Assembly (NCBI GenBank): GCA_032191485.1
Contig: JAVDOI010000003.1
Span: 18,244,649-18,308,648, forward strand
Length of the DNA: 64,000 bases
DNA from: Leptoclinus maculatus
Taxonomy: Eukaryota; Chordata; Actinopteri; Perciformes; Stichaeidae
Reading direction: 5' to 3'
The position numbers and the translations under genes were made by a program. Positions 1-13,894 of the stretch are shown here, piece by piece (position 1 is the first letter of the stretch; every line of letters begins with the position of its first letter). The notes beneath the pieces are model-generated. The model ran no database searches, had not been told where the DNA came from, and saw only the letters and a program-made list of their open reading frames with translations.

Positions 1-111
1 CATGTGAACCATAATGTAGCTAACGCTAACCTGACCTAGAAATAATTTAGCACATAACCGCACATAACAAAAGCCATATATTATGTTGATTTGTGAGCTT
101 TAGAGGTGCTG

Positions 112-300
112 GGAGGCTAAATGTGTTCACCTTTAGACAGAGCCAGTCTAGTCGTTTCCACTAATCTTCAGTCTCCATGCTAAGCGGAGCTAAACAGCTG
201 CTGGCAGTATAGCGCCGTATTTAGCGTACAAGCATGAGAGTGGTATCATCTAACTCTCCGCCAGAAAGCCAATAAGTGTATTTCCCCAAAATGTCCATGT
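112..300. repeat. partial copy of the TTTGACATTTT-ended fish repeat
   Basis: The segment agccagtctagtcgtttcc, then ctccatgctaagcggagct, and the terminus aataagtgtatttcccc repeats the right half of the element at 19680-20079. Diverged. Confidence 0.6.
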
Positions 301-1084
301 GTTCCTTCAAGCATTCTGCCCTGTAACAGCTGCAAAACATCTTCTTAGGATAGCCGGTGTTAAATGCGACCAAGGCTGCAAGGTTAGAAGGTTCCTCGTC
401 TAAATGTCCTTCAGCGTCGACACTGAACTCTCCCCTCCGGTGCACATGTATGTTTTCTTAAAGGAAAGTCAAACTCCCAATTGCATAATCCAATAAGAGG
501 ATAGAGCTTTTAAAGTATCAGTTATGACACTAGGGGATTGTCAGAGTGAAATCTTTTGTGACTAAAGCTGTGAATTTCTGACCGCAGGACGTGAACGTGT
601 CTAAAGTTTCACAAAGTTTAGTCGGCGTGGAAAACTATATTCAACAATTGGTGGACCGGCGGTTTGTGGATTGGCTGCGATTTGCAAACACTCTTGCCGG
701 ATCACCTATATGGTAAATCGCTGCGACACATGACCACGGGATTCTGCACATAGACGCATATTGTTTACACATTGCAGACCCACTTATGTCTTTTACAGAT
801 ACACACACACACACACACACAAATGCGTGCAGTCCCACGTGCAGCTTTATGAAATGAGTGTTATTGTGAAGTGGCTAAACAGTCATCACTCCCTGGACCT
901 GTGATTTAAGGATCATCATCTGACCACACTCACACTGTCTGCCTCCAAACGGCACTGTGACCAGGCACGCTTGCTCTACAACTCACTCACCAGACGTATT
1001 TTCCAGTACCAGCCGATGATGTTGACGGTATGCTTTAATGTCTATTACACATGCTGAGTGTTAAGTCACATAGTGTGCACAATA

Positions 1085-1260
1085 AAAGATTGTTGGCATG
1101 AAAATGGACCCAGTTTGGGTCAACATAGCCCCGACACACTACAGGCTTAACTTTACACCAATGGCTTGTTTTGAGCAATGTTTTTTTTTTATCTAACTTT
1201 TGGGTTATTTACCCAAACTAAAATATGATTATTTTGACCCAGTCTTCAACACAACAGGCC
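1085..1260. repeat. diverged repeat with TGGGT/ACCCA inverted ends
   Basis: gacccagtttgggtcaac near the start is mirrored by tttgggttatttaccc and ttttgacccagt towards the end. It resembles a common fish repeat type but is too diverged to bound. Confidence 0.35.
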
Positions 1261-1320
1261 CAAGTTTCACCTTAAAGCAAATGACAACGTGAAAACAACG
1301 AGACGTTATGAAAGGGGTTG

Positions 1321-1740
1321 CTTGTATGAACCTACAGAGACCTATCTGTAGCGCCACTCGGCTTTACAGAGCTTTAAAGTGAGTTTCACCTCATTTGTTA
1401 GCTGTGCAGCTGCAACTTTGCTGTTTTGGATCTCTCTCAGCACTCTCATAGCGTGGTTTTCAGCTGCAACAGGCAGCTGTTATCAAAGAAAAAGCTCTAA
1501 AACCCCACTGTACACCACCTGCACATCACCAAACAGCAGACAGACACAATTATAGACTATAGCTAGGGACCATTGTGGAGCGTTTAGCGGCTAAAGAGAC
1601 AGAGATTCACTGATTCAAAGTGCGGTGTTGGAGTGTAGAGACTGGGTTCCTCCTATTCCCTTTCACAGCAGTGGCCAAAAGCGAGATGACCTCTACCTGC
1701 AACACTCTGCTTTTGTTAACTTGAAGCCACACTGCAGCTC
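1321..1740. repeat. probable dispersed fish repeat
   Basis: Contains gtggagcgtttagcggctaa followed by agagac, a phrase that recurs in fish genomes. Only one copy is seen in this window, so the call rests on recognition of the motif. Confidence 0.35.
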
Positions 1741-4739
1741 ATCAAGCAGACCACACACGGAGTGAGGAGGAAGCACACTGTTGAACAAGAAACACAGAGG
1801 ATAAAGAGGCAAAGGGGAGAGGAGTTAACGGTCTTGTTATCACAGAGGGTGAAAAATGAAAATGGTGAGTATTTTTTTCCGTCATAAAAACTCATAATGT
1901 ATGTTCACCACCTCCCCTCAGTTCAGTGTCAAACGTGTTATCCTCTGCATCTCGTCTGCGCTGTCCTCTCTCTCAAAATGTTGCTGTTAAACTGAGTTTG
2001 GTTTATTTTCTTTTTATATGGAGTTTCCATCATGCTCCACTCCCTCTGTGGTTCCAGCGCGGCTGGCCAAATGGCAATAAAATGCTCAAAGGACATCAGA
2101 GAGGGAAAGGGAGACCTATTTGTTAGCCTAACAAAATCTCCAGTGGTTAAATAGGCAGTCAACATGTGATAAAAGGGGGCAATGCTCTGCTTCAGTGCTG
2201 TTGAGAGGGGTAAGACAAGTGGCCGAACAACAGCCGCAGAGAAGCATCTAATCGGTGTCTATGTTTGTGCAGAAGATGGGTCAATAGTCAATAAACCAAC
2301 CTTTGACATCTGAATTCAGTCATCTCTAATTATGTACAATACAAAGTACTGAAAATATGCACAATACAAGGAAATAAAGTAAACACATTAAAAAACAAGA
2401 ACATAACTCAATAAAAGCAGCTTTGGTCAAATAAAAAAAGAATGCATGCAAAGTCATCATAAAAAAAGCCACTTTCAACTTCTGCGTTTGCTAAAATTAT
2501 GGCTTTAAAATGCGAGTGGAATGAGTGAGTCTATGTTGGGATTTTCCTGCAAGTCTGTTCCATTTAGATGTGAAGTGAATGAAAACTGAAAGCAGATTTT
2601 CCTTGTTCTATTGTGGCGTGTGGAAGCGTTGAAAATTAAACAGTTCTGACAAATCTATGTCGGTGTGAACCCTCCGTCTCTCTGTCTCCTAACCCGATGG
2701 ACCGAATGTGTGTTATAACGGTCCCGAACAGCAAGTGCAACTTTGTCACTCATCGATGGGTCTTTTGATTATGTTTTGAAAATGTTCTGTCATAAAATCA
2801 TCATCTTTTCTCATTTTCTCCACCTGATGTTTGCTGTCTTAAGTCTTCTGCTCAGTGACCCGGTCGCAGTCTGGATCATCACACAGCTCTGGAGGTTAAA
2901 CAGCTGTAAGAACACACGTTAATCTGCAAACACTTGGTGAAACTGGCCTTAAACTCCCTCTCTACTGTCCTGCCTCCCACTCGTCGCGCTGGCAGCCGTG
3001 CCCGAGAATAGGCATGCAAGCCGTGCAGGCCTGACCCCAGTTGTTTTGACTGAGAGCACTGAGGCACCGACTTATTGTGCAACACAAGGCAGAGCCTTTA
3101 GCCTCACAAGCTGTAACGATGAAATCCCTGCAGTAAACTCACGCCTCCCACTTCCAGAGCAGATTTTTTTTTCCACGGTGGCGTTTGGAAGCTCATTCCC
3201 TTGAATGGTGCATATCAGAAAATGTTGATACGAACAGCAGAGAGCGTTACTCAGCAGTGTTCCAGAGAAATCCATTAAGGGTCAATTTGGCATCCAGAGC
3301 CGTATCGGTACTGTGAGAGGACAAACAACACACTTAAACTTTCAGTTAAAAGTCAATAAGGATTTAAAGGCACTACATAAGCATCACTTCACATATTGTC
3401 CGAGCAGGTTATAATAAGAATGATGAATAAACACAGCTTGAACCAGATCAGTCTGTCTGTCTGTCCTTCCATTTCGTCTGAACAACTTCACATGCAATGC
3501 TTGTGTTGCTGGGGACCCAAGGAAGTGCAGTGTCTTCAGATCTACGGGGCATATTTATTAGTCGTAGCAGAGACCCTTATTGACTGTCACACCACTGAAA
3601 GGCATGCTGGGTACAGCTCGCTCTCCGTCGCTCCCTACAGTACATTCGAGAACAGACAGAGAAAGAGAGACCGGACATGTTACATTTTAGCAAACTCAAA
3701 CATTTCATCCGTCAGTGACGTAACTTTCAGAATGAACGCTTTTGTTCATGGAAATAGTCTGGTCCCAAATAACTGTTCGCACTTGACGCATAGCATTGCA
3801 GACGCAACTATGTCATGGCAGGTGTAAAGACTGCTGCAGGGGTGACGTATATTTGTAGTCCAACCCCAGAAGTTAGCATCGCACTGGTTCCCTCGACAAA
3901 AGCCAATGGGATTTTTGTAATATACTTTAATGTGCTATAATCTTCACAAATGAACACCACTTTTAGGATTTTTAGGTGGCGTGAGTGCAATCAGCATCAG
4001 TAAAATGCTATCGTTGGGTTATGAACTAACTACACCCTCGGTCTCGTTAGTGAGTAGTTAGTGTGATGCCGTTTTGTAGTCTCGTACTGCTGAGACTTAA
4101 TATCTGATGCTATGTGAATGTAAGCTAGACACTAACTTATTTGCGTGCAACAATTCAAATGCTCAGACCGACATTATAAAATGTTCCAGATGGAGATGTG
4201 CGAAGGCTACAGAGAGGAAACCCACCATCCCACCAGGGCCACAAGTCTGCCTTTTTGATTAGGCTCCATTTGTTTCTAAACTGCGCCGCTGATTAAAACA
4301 GCTTCACGGTGAACTATTTCTGACGTTTGAGGGAATCCTTGTGTGAGATTCAGAGAATGAAGGCCAGACCTCTGAGACCAGAGCGCACTTGTGTTTTGTT
4401 GGTGTGGTCTCAAACCTTCCCAAATTATCCCCTCGCAATTCTTTTACCACCCAGATAACGATTCATTACAGTTGCAAAGCTCCACACAGTTGTTTAACAA
4501 CTTTTGATTCCAGTAAAGCCTAGCCTGCAAGACTTGCATATAAACAAACATACTGTAATTAGGCTACTTAAAACCTTAAAGTTGGGCCTCTCAACGATCC
4601 CTCATGGTGGTCTTGATTTTTAATCAGAGGTAATATACAGACTGCTTCAAATTAGACTACTTTAAGACCCCCTCCACTCAAATATTTATTTTTGTTACTT
4701 CAGTTTCATACATTCAGTTTTCATTGAGGGTTTGGATGT

Positions 4740-4975
4740 GTTTTTAAAATGTTAGCTAGCAGGATGCTAACTTTGGTTTAACATACATATCTCAGAAACT
4801 ATTGGATGGATTGCTATTAACTGTTTTACGTTTTAATATAGACCCATGATTAGGTCCAAATTTCAATTTGTCAGCACACCATCACAAATATATTAGCCTG
4901 CTGACGTTAGCATTTAGCGTCAAGCCCTTCACAGAGCTGCTAGCATGGCTAGACTCTTGTTAGCATTCATACGTG
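4740..4975. repeat. probable dispersed fish repeat
   Basis: The segment aactattggatggattgct and the later gctgctagcatggctagac are signature phrases of a widespread fish repeat. Boundaries are approximate. Confidence 0.45.
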
Positions 4976-5539
4976 ATATAAAGCTAGCCAACGTTTGTGT
5001 ACTCGCCTATAAAGATGACATTACAAATCAAATCAGAGTATTTAAATATGTCTTAAAACATGTCTGATAGGCAATGTGTCAATCTATAAGAATTAGAAAC
5101 AGCATTTTCTAAGTTTTGAAGATACATGTAGTGGTGTTTTGGTGTAATGATTAATAGGCTTCAGTGCAAAAGTTAAGAGACATAATATAAAATTTAAAAA
5201 AATTACAATAATAATTCTGTAAAGAATACAAGAAATACCTAAAAAAATAAAGGGCTATCTGTTTTTCAAAGTAAAATAACTGCACACTTTTGTTGCAGGA
5301 ATGTGCAAAATATTGACCAGCGAATGTGTAAAGTTCACAGTATGAAAAAGTAGCCCTCAAGAATATAAACTGAACTGTGGTTATACGGTTTAAGGCTATA
5401 GGCAACACACTTTTTCCTCCTCACAAGACTGTGTTTACATCCTAAAGAGAAAAAAAAAACTCGAGCCAGCCTTTAATGCAATATCCTGCAGAGCTCCTGC
5501 ACACAAGGGGGGCCTGACTCCTGGAGAAATTTGATCCTG

Positions 5540-5907
5540 CATTGGGCCCTTTAAAGGAATATGGGATGAGTCTGTTGAATGGAGCTCAGAGTGAAGTCCC
5601 ACTGAAGTCTGCGCTCCAGAGAAAAGCGACGGACAACCAGCTCAGCAGCAGCAGCGGGACCAGGACCAGGACCAGGACCAGGACCGGGACCGGGACCGGG
5701 GCTCCACGCTAGACATGAAACACTGCACAAAAGGAAATGAATGAGCGATGAAAGCGGAGAGAAAAGTCCACGGAGTGAAGAGGAAGTTATGAGCCGAATT
5801 ACGACGAATTACCGGGGAAGGTGTCCGTGAGCGGAGAAAGCCGACTGAAGGGGGGAGGGAGGGGGAGAGAGAGAGAGAGAGAGAGAGAGAGACAACAAAG
5901 TCACAAG
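5540..5907 (+). promoter_or_regulatory. candidate plekhh1 promoter and non-coding first exon
   Basis: The plekhh1 start codon lies 27 bases into an exon that opens with a good splice acceptor (tgtttcag at 10192-10199), so an upstream non-coding exon must exist. The best candidate is a purine- and GC-rich block here that ends with the donor cacaag|gtaaag (GT at 5908). A TTTAAA-like element lies near 5551. The block holds a GGACCA/GGACCG hexanucleotide array and a (GA)13 run. The start of transcription cannot be read from sequence, and another first exon is possible. Linking it to exon 1 would leave an intron of about 4.3 kb. This is inference. Confidence 0.4.
5656..5702 (+). repeat. GGACCA/GGACCG hexanucleotide array
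   Basis: About seven and a half units, first GGACCA then GGACCG, within the candidate plekhh1 first exon. (GA)13 follows at 5865-5891. Confidence 0.9.
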
Positions 5908-6258
5908 GTAAAGTAGTTGTGAAGGACTCCGCCGCAGAACCGATGTATCTCTTTGCTTCTTCTATATCACGCTCTGTTTTCTTTAACGCAGTTGTCAGAG
6001 GATACATGACACAGGAGGTTATTTGGGCTGAAAAGCCGCAGCTGAGTATTTTAAGAGAAGTCTGGCTGAAGTCTTTCTTTTTTTTTCTGCTGACTGACGG
6101 TTTTACGGTTGCTGCTATTCTACTAAGCCGTGCGCGTCTGGCACACCTGTTCCCTGTGGCCTTTTTTTGGACAAACTCGTGTCCCTTAGGGTGGCTCAAG
6201 CTATTCTAACCCTATATGTGAATCCAGACAACAATACATTGTATTGCTGGCAGAGGAC

Positions 6259-6296
<38 letters not shown>

Positions 6297-6506
6297 TATG
6301 TGCCACACATGCAGGCTCTTCTCATCATGATGTGGAGAAATCCTCCTGCTTCATACATCAATCTGACCCCATAGCTGTTACCGAACATCTACCCAAGCTA
6401 AAACAGGTTCAGAAGATGTGTGGTTAAGGCTGTCTCTCACTATAACTCATGCACACAAAGCCTTTCTCCATATACCCTGCAGTGCTGCAGGAGAGTCGAG
6501 GCTTTT

Positions 6507-6510
<4 letters not shown>

Positions 6511-6560
<50 letters not shown>
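6511..6560. repeat. (TG)25 microsatellite
   Basis: Uninterrupted TG run. A second run, (TG)16, lies at 6261-6292. Confidence 0.97.
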
Positions 6561-6563
<3 letters not shown>

Positions 6564-9500
6564 GACAGAGGAGCTGCAGAGGTAGATGTTTACACCTCAG
6601 CACAGAAGAATGTCAGGGCCTGTATTTAAGACTGAGACTGATAATGAGTGTGGTCAGTTTGCAGAGGCCTGTCATTAACCTGCGCTGGGAGAGAGCTGCA
6701 GGTTGGCTCGCCGGCAAAAGGTGGGAGGAAATGATGTAGAGGGAGGGACGAGGAGGGTGGGAAAGGTGCTGCAGGAGGAGAGGGAAGAAGCACAAGGGGG
6801 GGTGGGGGGTGGAAAGCGAGAGGTGTGGGAGCATAGGAGAGGTGAGGCAGATAGAGAAAGAGATGATGAATGGCAGGAGGATAAACACCAGGTGTATTTA
6901 TGATTTTAAAAAAGCGGTGCTGAAGACTTGCATTGGCCTCTGTGGTGCTTTGACTGTCTGCTTTGAGTTATTGCTCAGTGGAAATTGCCTTTTAAATGTG
7001 AATTATTTCAAGATAATAATAAAAAAGTTGGGCAAACGCTGTTATTTATAAACACTCCTTTTGCGCCAAATAACATTAACCTCCGTGTTTTCTAACTAAA
7101 GGGTCAAAGGTTAAGAAATGTGTAGCTGCATTGGAGATTCCCCCCCCCTCCCTCCTCTTATTTATTTATAGGAATACATCTCAGCTGTACCAAAATAGTG
7201 AGGCACTAATTTAAACAGGCCTCCTTGACCGTATGGGAGTCGACAGAGGTCCCCTTTGTTAAACATGCGGGGCCGCCGACGGAGAAGATAAAGCAATATT
7301 TAACACCCCCGCACTTGACTCCTCGTGCTCTCCGATAGTTTGTCTTTGTCCGCTTTCGTACGCGCAGAGATCTGCCACGCTGACACGAATCTGCAGTGAG
7401 TGACCCAGATTTACACACATGCTCCTGTTTGATAGGAGTTATTTGACAGGGGGGGGGGGGGGGCCCTAAACGTGGTGAAGCCAAGTTGGACCTCGGCAGA
7501 GACAACAACAGCGAGGATTTGAAACGTCTGGTGGGGATGATATCACTGAACCACCTAATCACTTACATCACCGCAGCTGCATGCTCAGCAGTGTGTCAGT
7601 GTGCTCTAGGTGTGTGTGTGTGTGTGTGTGTTAGCACATGTGTCTGTTTCCAATCTGTTTCAGTGTGTATCTCCATCTGTGTCTGCCTGAGTTTTCTGGT
7701 AAGCAAGCGCTGAAGAGTTACGGCCGGCCCGGGGGAGTGTGTGTTTGAATACGTGGGGATTAAGGAGGTTGAAGTCAATGGAAGGACTGACTTGAGATCT
7801 GTTCTCGTGCTGCTTGCATCCTCCGGGTAAAGGTGCAGTCAAGCAATCTGCTTTTGCAACAGCCAGACAGAAACACCACACACTGTCCCCCGTCCTGAAA
7901 ATGTTATAACAATCCCTGATAGCTTCCACATTTTGGACAAAAACTCTCCTCGCCGGATATCGAATCTCACTCAGTCCGAGGAATAATGCAGTATAACTGT
8001 CAGTGCAGTCAATGGAAAGCAGTTGACGGCGATGGCAGCCGTAGAAACGGGCCTGCTGGGATCGTTGCGGTGGCGTTTCCATTCAGTCGTCCTCCCCAGT
8101 GTTTGCTCTGGCGGCGGCTGCATGCAATTTCTCGCAGCTTAAGATGGAAGTAAAGAAGCACCCAGGGCCTCCGTGTCTGTCTGCAGCCAGGAGAGGAGTC
8201 ACCGTTCTGGGCTTCCCATCATGCACCTCACACTCTGGGTGGGCCGAGTGTTACCAAACAGAAGATCCTGGAAGGCTTCTTTTTGTTGTCTTGCCCCCCC
8301 CTCTTCCTCCCACCTGAATATTTCCAGCTTTGGCGTAATATGTCAGACAGAGGAGATGCTGCAGGAGAGAATCAGATCGCACAGTTAGACTCAGTGGAAA
8401 ACTGTCTTCTGCGTTTCTATAGACCGTCCCACATTGCAGGGTTAAGCTCAATGCAAAAGGAGAAAATGACTCCAGTGTAAATGTTAACAGTAACAAAAGC
8501 TACGTTACTTCCAAACACACCGTGAGAATGACCTCGTTGTTGCAGAGAGGAACCTTTTTTTTAACCTTTCGTCCTCATCCTTCTCAGTAGAAAGTTTAAC
8601 TTTAGTGCTTATTATTCAGTTGGGTTTGAACAACCCCCCTTTTATGTTCAAAAAAAGCAGCGCGTGCTAAAGGAATTGTCCCGGGTAGAATTAGCATGGC
8701 GTTGCAGAGAGTGTTTAACCATTAAATGGCTTGTTTGCACCCAGCTGTTTTAGCTCCTGGACCCGTCCGTCCCTGATTGGCCCAGCAGGGCTTATTCTAG
8801 CGGCCTGATTTCTCCGCTTTCCCAATGCCGGCGTCCCGCTTTACTTGACCTTCATACCCCTCCATTCTGCCCCCGGAGAGAGAGAGAGAGAGAGAGCGAG
8901 TGAGAGACGTCGGTAGATGAACCTTGACTGTCCAGCCTGGTTACAGCGGTCGGCTGGCGAAAAACCTCCGTATGCAAGACTTCTGTAATTTGTTTGCTAA
9001 GCCTGTATTTATGAGCATGCTAATTGTAGGGAGCGCCGTGGTGCAGCTATAGTTGCCGGACTTTGAACGTCTGCTGTTCTGCTGTCGGTGTCTGGCTGCA
9101 CTTTGAGTCTGTCTGCCTGTGAATAATGCTTCACTTTTTAACTTCAAACTCCTTTTGAACCTATTTTTCATTTTTACTTCAATGAAATGCAAAATCTCAA
9201 ATCATCACATGGCTCGTTGTGAGTCAGAAACCCAAAGCTGATTGTTACGGCTGCTTTTATCTCAAGATAATCAGACTTGTATTGAGTTCACACAAGTCGG
9301 ACCTTAACCTTTTGTGAATGAGTATCGGCCCCGGAGAAAAAATAACCGCTAGTCAGTCCTCCTCAGGTAAAAATAACCTCAGCGCCCCCAGTTTCCCACA
9401 TTCAGCACTCGGCCCATTCATTCTCACACATTCTTTCCTCCTTTCTTTGCCGAGGCGAGCTGACCCCCCCCCCCCCCCCCCCCTCTCTCTTGCTGTGATG

Positions 9501-10199
9501 GGACTGTCATGCAGAAAGACACTATTGTGCTGCGCAGGATCCCGTTTCACTCTTGCCTTGTAATTAAGAAGGGATTGCAATGGCTAGGGAGTTGTGGGTG
9601 GGGAGAGACCGGGGGAATGGGTTAGTAGGTAATTTGGCTAAAAAGCAGAGCGCTGACCTGCTTTGTAGCTGGCAGGCCTGGGAGCCGGCACGCATGAACC
9701 CAACTCCCCCCACTGACACAGAGCCTCCCTGCTGAGGTTTTGTTCAGTGTGTGTGGGCATGTGGAGAGACTGCAGACGAAAGATTCTGTGTTTAGTTTCA
9801 GGTGAATGTGTGTGTGTGTGTGTGTGCTTCCTTGTGGTTACGCGTCACAGAGCAACACAGAAAGTGAGAGGAAGCTTTTTCGTTGGACTCGTGTCACTGT
9901 GGACTCATCGTTGCTTTGCTCGCGTTTCCTCCCTGAATCATGGGATGTGCGGTCAAAGACAAAGAGCATTTATAGGGGTTGAATCACGTTTCTCTGCTCT
10001 TGGGCTGTAAATGAAAGCAGGAGCTGGACTACTTCAAGGGAATACCGTCACATGATTACTTTATGTATCCTGTGTGTGGGCTGATGTGTCATTTGCTGCC
10101 TCATAATCGTAAACAGAAAGATATTTAGACTCAAGTTATTTGTGACAAGGTTACTAGTGAACCGTATATATGAGTAGTGTGTGTTTTTCTGTGTTTCAG

Positions 10200-10373
10200 T
10201 GCAGTCCAGAGCTCTGAATCCTCGCCATGGCCGACGTGCTGGAGAGCGGCGGCGGGTCCGGAGATGTCCGAGTGGCCAGCGTGGATTGGCAGAAACGCTG
10301 CATCGCTCTGGAGATGCAGCTGCTGAGGTTCCGGCTCCAAGCCGGGAAAATCCGAGAGCTGCTGGCAGAGAAA
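10200..10373 (+). CDS. plekhh1: plekhh1 coding exon 1 (5' UTR 10200-10226, residues 1-49)
   Basis: Acceptor tgtttcag before 10200, ATG at 10227, donor gagaaa|gtaaga after 10373. It encodes the N terminus with VASVDWQKRC and LLRFRLQAGKIRELL, the start of the coiled coil and the strongest H1-specific signature. It ends in phase 0. Confidence 0.95.
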
Positions 10374-13300
10374 GTAAGAGAGAAAAATCATCATCGCTAC
10401 TAGAGCGAGCAGAAGCTCCACACTTCTGGAGCCAGATGCAAGCAACTCAAACTAAGCATACTTCTGATGTAGGTGCTTACCAAGTGGAGATTTAAGCATC
10501 AATAGATTAACAGGCGCACAAACTAGTTCCACCTACCAAATATTTACACCCAGAAGCTGCCGGGAGTAACTGTTGTGTAGCAAACTGAAAAGGTCAGAAG
10601 GAATATGCACGAGATATCTGACCTGAATACTGTTTATTGATCATTTAAACGGGCAAGATTTAAATACAATCAAACATCCAACTAATCTAACTTGATTAAA
10701 TCGTTTTATTTAAAAATCAAACAATATACCTATATATATTGATCCAACTAAATTTGGATAAATCTTAACTCCATACTCAGATATATATATATAATTTATT
10801 TTTATTTTTTATTTATTTTTTGGGAGCGTTTCATGCCTTTTATTAGAAAGCAATAATAAGGAAACGAGGGAAAGATATGCAGATGCAAATGTCCCCTATA
10901 AGACTCAAACCTATCAGAAGTCGATTGAGTAGCTGCAGCTCCAGTCTCAAGCTAACAAAAGCTTGAGACTGGAGCTGACAATCAGAACAAAGATTGACCT
11001 GCACATTGAAAGCTCTCTCTCTTTGTTGCCATTGTAACAAACAACCAGTACACCATCGCAGGTTTATCACAAAACACTTCAATGAATGGGGTATAATGTT
11101 CAGAAACACTTTGATGAGGACAGAAAGATAAGAGTGAACTGGAGTAAGAGTTCATCTTTAACTTCAGCATGTGTCACATGTTCATCTGTGGCTGTTTAAA
11201 CTGCCGAACTCCTGCGGAAATTAGTCCACTCTCATCTGGTCCAAATATCTTGTGGCGTGGATTATTTTGCAAAACAATGTGCAGATCTCTCTGCCTCGTC
11301 ATCGTCATCCTCTTCTTCTGGCAGTGTTTTTAACTGTTTTTTTACGCACGAGGATACAATTAAAGCAAGTGAATCAGTTAGAAATACAGGTTTGGATGAC
11401 TGTTTGTTTATGTGTGTGCGTAAAGACAGATGGGATTACTCATTTTATTTGGTAAACAGTTGCTCTACTCATTCTGTGTCATCAGAGGTTTGCTGCAAGT
11501 TTCAGCCAAGATGAATATTTAACATTTAACTCATCGCTTCTGGGTGCTTCCTCTCAAGTCCGGGGGAATAACCGCCGTCCGCCTGGCCAAGTGCTCGTGA
11601 AGCTGTGGCTGTTGTAAGGCCTGACTACCAGACACTTGGGAAAGTAATCAGCTGTCATCAGGAGATTCAGCTCCATTCTGAAGAGTTGTTGGTAAAAGAG
11701 TGGAAGTGTTTGGATTAGAGCGAGGAGGAGTGAGTGAAAAACGGTTCTCCCGTCTTGACCTTTCTGCAGTTTTCAGATGGTTCTCTTCTGCAGCTTTACG
11801 AGTTGCCGTCTTTCATGGACTCAAATGGCTCGAAGCTGCTTTTGTTTGGAGTGTCACTGTGGCTCTGCTTTCTGCTTCATCTCTAATTCTGGAGTGCGAG
11901 AGAGTCTGTCAACAGGATGTTGACAATCCAAACATAACCCGTGTGTCTGATCAGAGCAGGATGACTCCCTGCTGTGTCCTCCGTCAGGTTCTGTCAGACC
12001 TCCAGCTCGTCTGTGAGATCCCAAACAACACGCACACACACACACACACACAGTCTATCTGTAAAACATTTCAAAATGATTCATGAAAGGATACGTCTCG
12101 TGATCAAGTATATTTTTTCTTATTGCCAGGTCATCCCACGAAATGAACAATTGATCCTACAAACAAGTGGTCTGTTTAGCTAAAATAATGTTCCTTATTC
12201 CTTTGTGCTTTAGAGCTCCGTTGTTCTACATCCAAGGGCCACATTATTGCAGTGGGTTGACTTTCCCGTCATCAAGATGAACACGTAGCCAGGTCACAAA
12301 CCTCTTAACTCATCCTTCGCCTCTCCATTTTGTTCATCAAGTCAAACCAGAATCAGAATAAGATTTATTGCCAAGTCGGTTATTCAGATGATGATTAAGA
12401 TGAAATAGAAATACAGACAAAGTGAAGAACATAAATAAAGATATGAAGAGGATATAATCAGAAACACTATGACAGATAATGTCAATAGGTCTGGTCTTGT
12501 GCTCATTGATGGCTGCTTCAACCGATTGGAGAAGCGATCAACCGATCAGAACTTTGCAGGCTTACTCAGCCCTTGTTTTAAATTATAGTACAGTATACAT
12601 GTGTGAGCTGCTTTTTAAAGATTTACGTCTTCAGAAGGACAGAACAGGCTTGGGGCTCAGTGTGTGTCAGTATGGTGGATTGATTGCTAACGCATTGCTG
12701 GTTCTGGTCTTTTTTCAGGATTTTTTGACAGTAAGAAAAATATCTAATAATCCCTTAACCACCAATAAAGACATAGTTACAACTTGCCTAGCCTTATTAG
12801 GAAGTGGTACCCACATTCACACATACACACTTGTACAAACGCAGTGTTTGAACATGTACATGTTAGCTTTTCATTTCAGCCATGATGCCAAAAATAGAGA
12901 GGGGAGTTCGAGCTTTGTAAAAACAGATTAATTAATGTCCAGTCAATCCCCAGCATACACAGTATTTATTATTAAATGTTCTCTTTTGGGCATTTGGCTA
13001 GAAAATAGGCTAATTAATCTCTAAGTTTTTCTTTCACTCCTGTCATACACACACGCATGCATACACACACACAAACACACACACACACACACAGCGCCGA
13101 GTGGGGTTTAAGTGGAGGCCCGTGCTGCTGACTGTGTTTTTTTCAGTGGGGGGTGGGGGGGGGGGGGTTGCTGAGTGACTACGATGGCGTCATGTTATTA
13201 CTGTTTGGAAAGTCTGCTCCGCGCTCTTCATCTCCTCTTTTGCCAAGTTAGGAGTGTTTAGCGCATTGACCCACTTTGCTGTGGAAAAACATGGAGGAGA

Positions 13301-13848
13301 GAAAAAAAAAAGGAAAGAAAGTTGAGGAGGGTGCCTGTGACATGGCATTTATCTGAGGCTGAGTGCAAGTGAGGGAGAAGAGAGGGAGAAGAGAGGGAGA
13401 AGAGAGGGAGGAGAGATGCCCCATATGCCTTGTGAGGAGTTTAACAGGCCAGTTCTCCATTTAAGAGTTTTTACTGTGGATTAGAAAAGTGCAAACGACA
13501 GCTGTCAGCTGGTGGACCTAAAAAAACAGAAACGTCTTCATGCGGAAAGAACTGGAAAAGTGACTCGGAGAGAATACAGAAACAACTTTATAATTAGAAA
13601 TAAATCATTTGGCCTTAAACATTTTAGTCCCAGTATACAGTACCAGACTCTAATCAAAACATCCAGTGAATCAATAACTTATTCAGAGGATTTCTTTTAT
13701 TGGATTGTTTTTCCACTTTAAGGGTTCCTTTCGTTGCCTGGATAATCTAATATTGGACACATTAGATGAATCTCCTCCATAAAGCTCACGTGTCTTGAGG
13801 AGCGAAAACACTGCTGTTTGACTCCGTCTGCAGAAAGGTCGCCAGGTT

Positions 13849-13894
<46 letters not shown>

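Larger units (their letters stand above)
1..5539. other. upstream region without a recognised gene
   Basis: Neither strand shows a convincing exon. The longest frames (for example 143 codons at 3396-3827) have no recognisable similarity or codon structure. The region holds repeat pieces at about 112-300, 1085-1260, 1321-1740 and 4740-4975, and an (AC)10 run at 801-821. Confidence 0.6.

Noticed and set aside
3396..3827. 143-codon frame upstream of plekhh1
   Set aside because: Composition and peptide look random. No start context or neighbouring exon supports it.
5642..6199. 185-codon frame on the minus strand with Arg-Ser and Ser-Leu repeats
   Set aside because: Produced by the hexanucleotide and GA repeats read on the opposite strand.
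12479..12931. 150-codon frame in plekhh1 intron 1
   Set aside because: It follows a retroelement-tail-like fragment, shows no known domain and has no sensible splice links.
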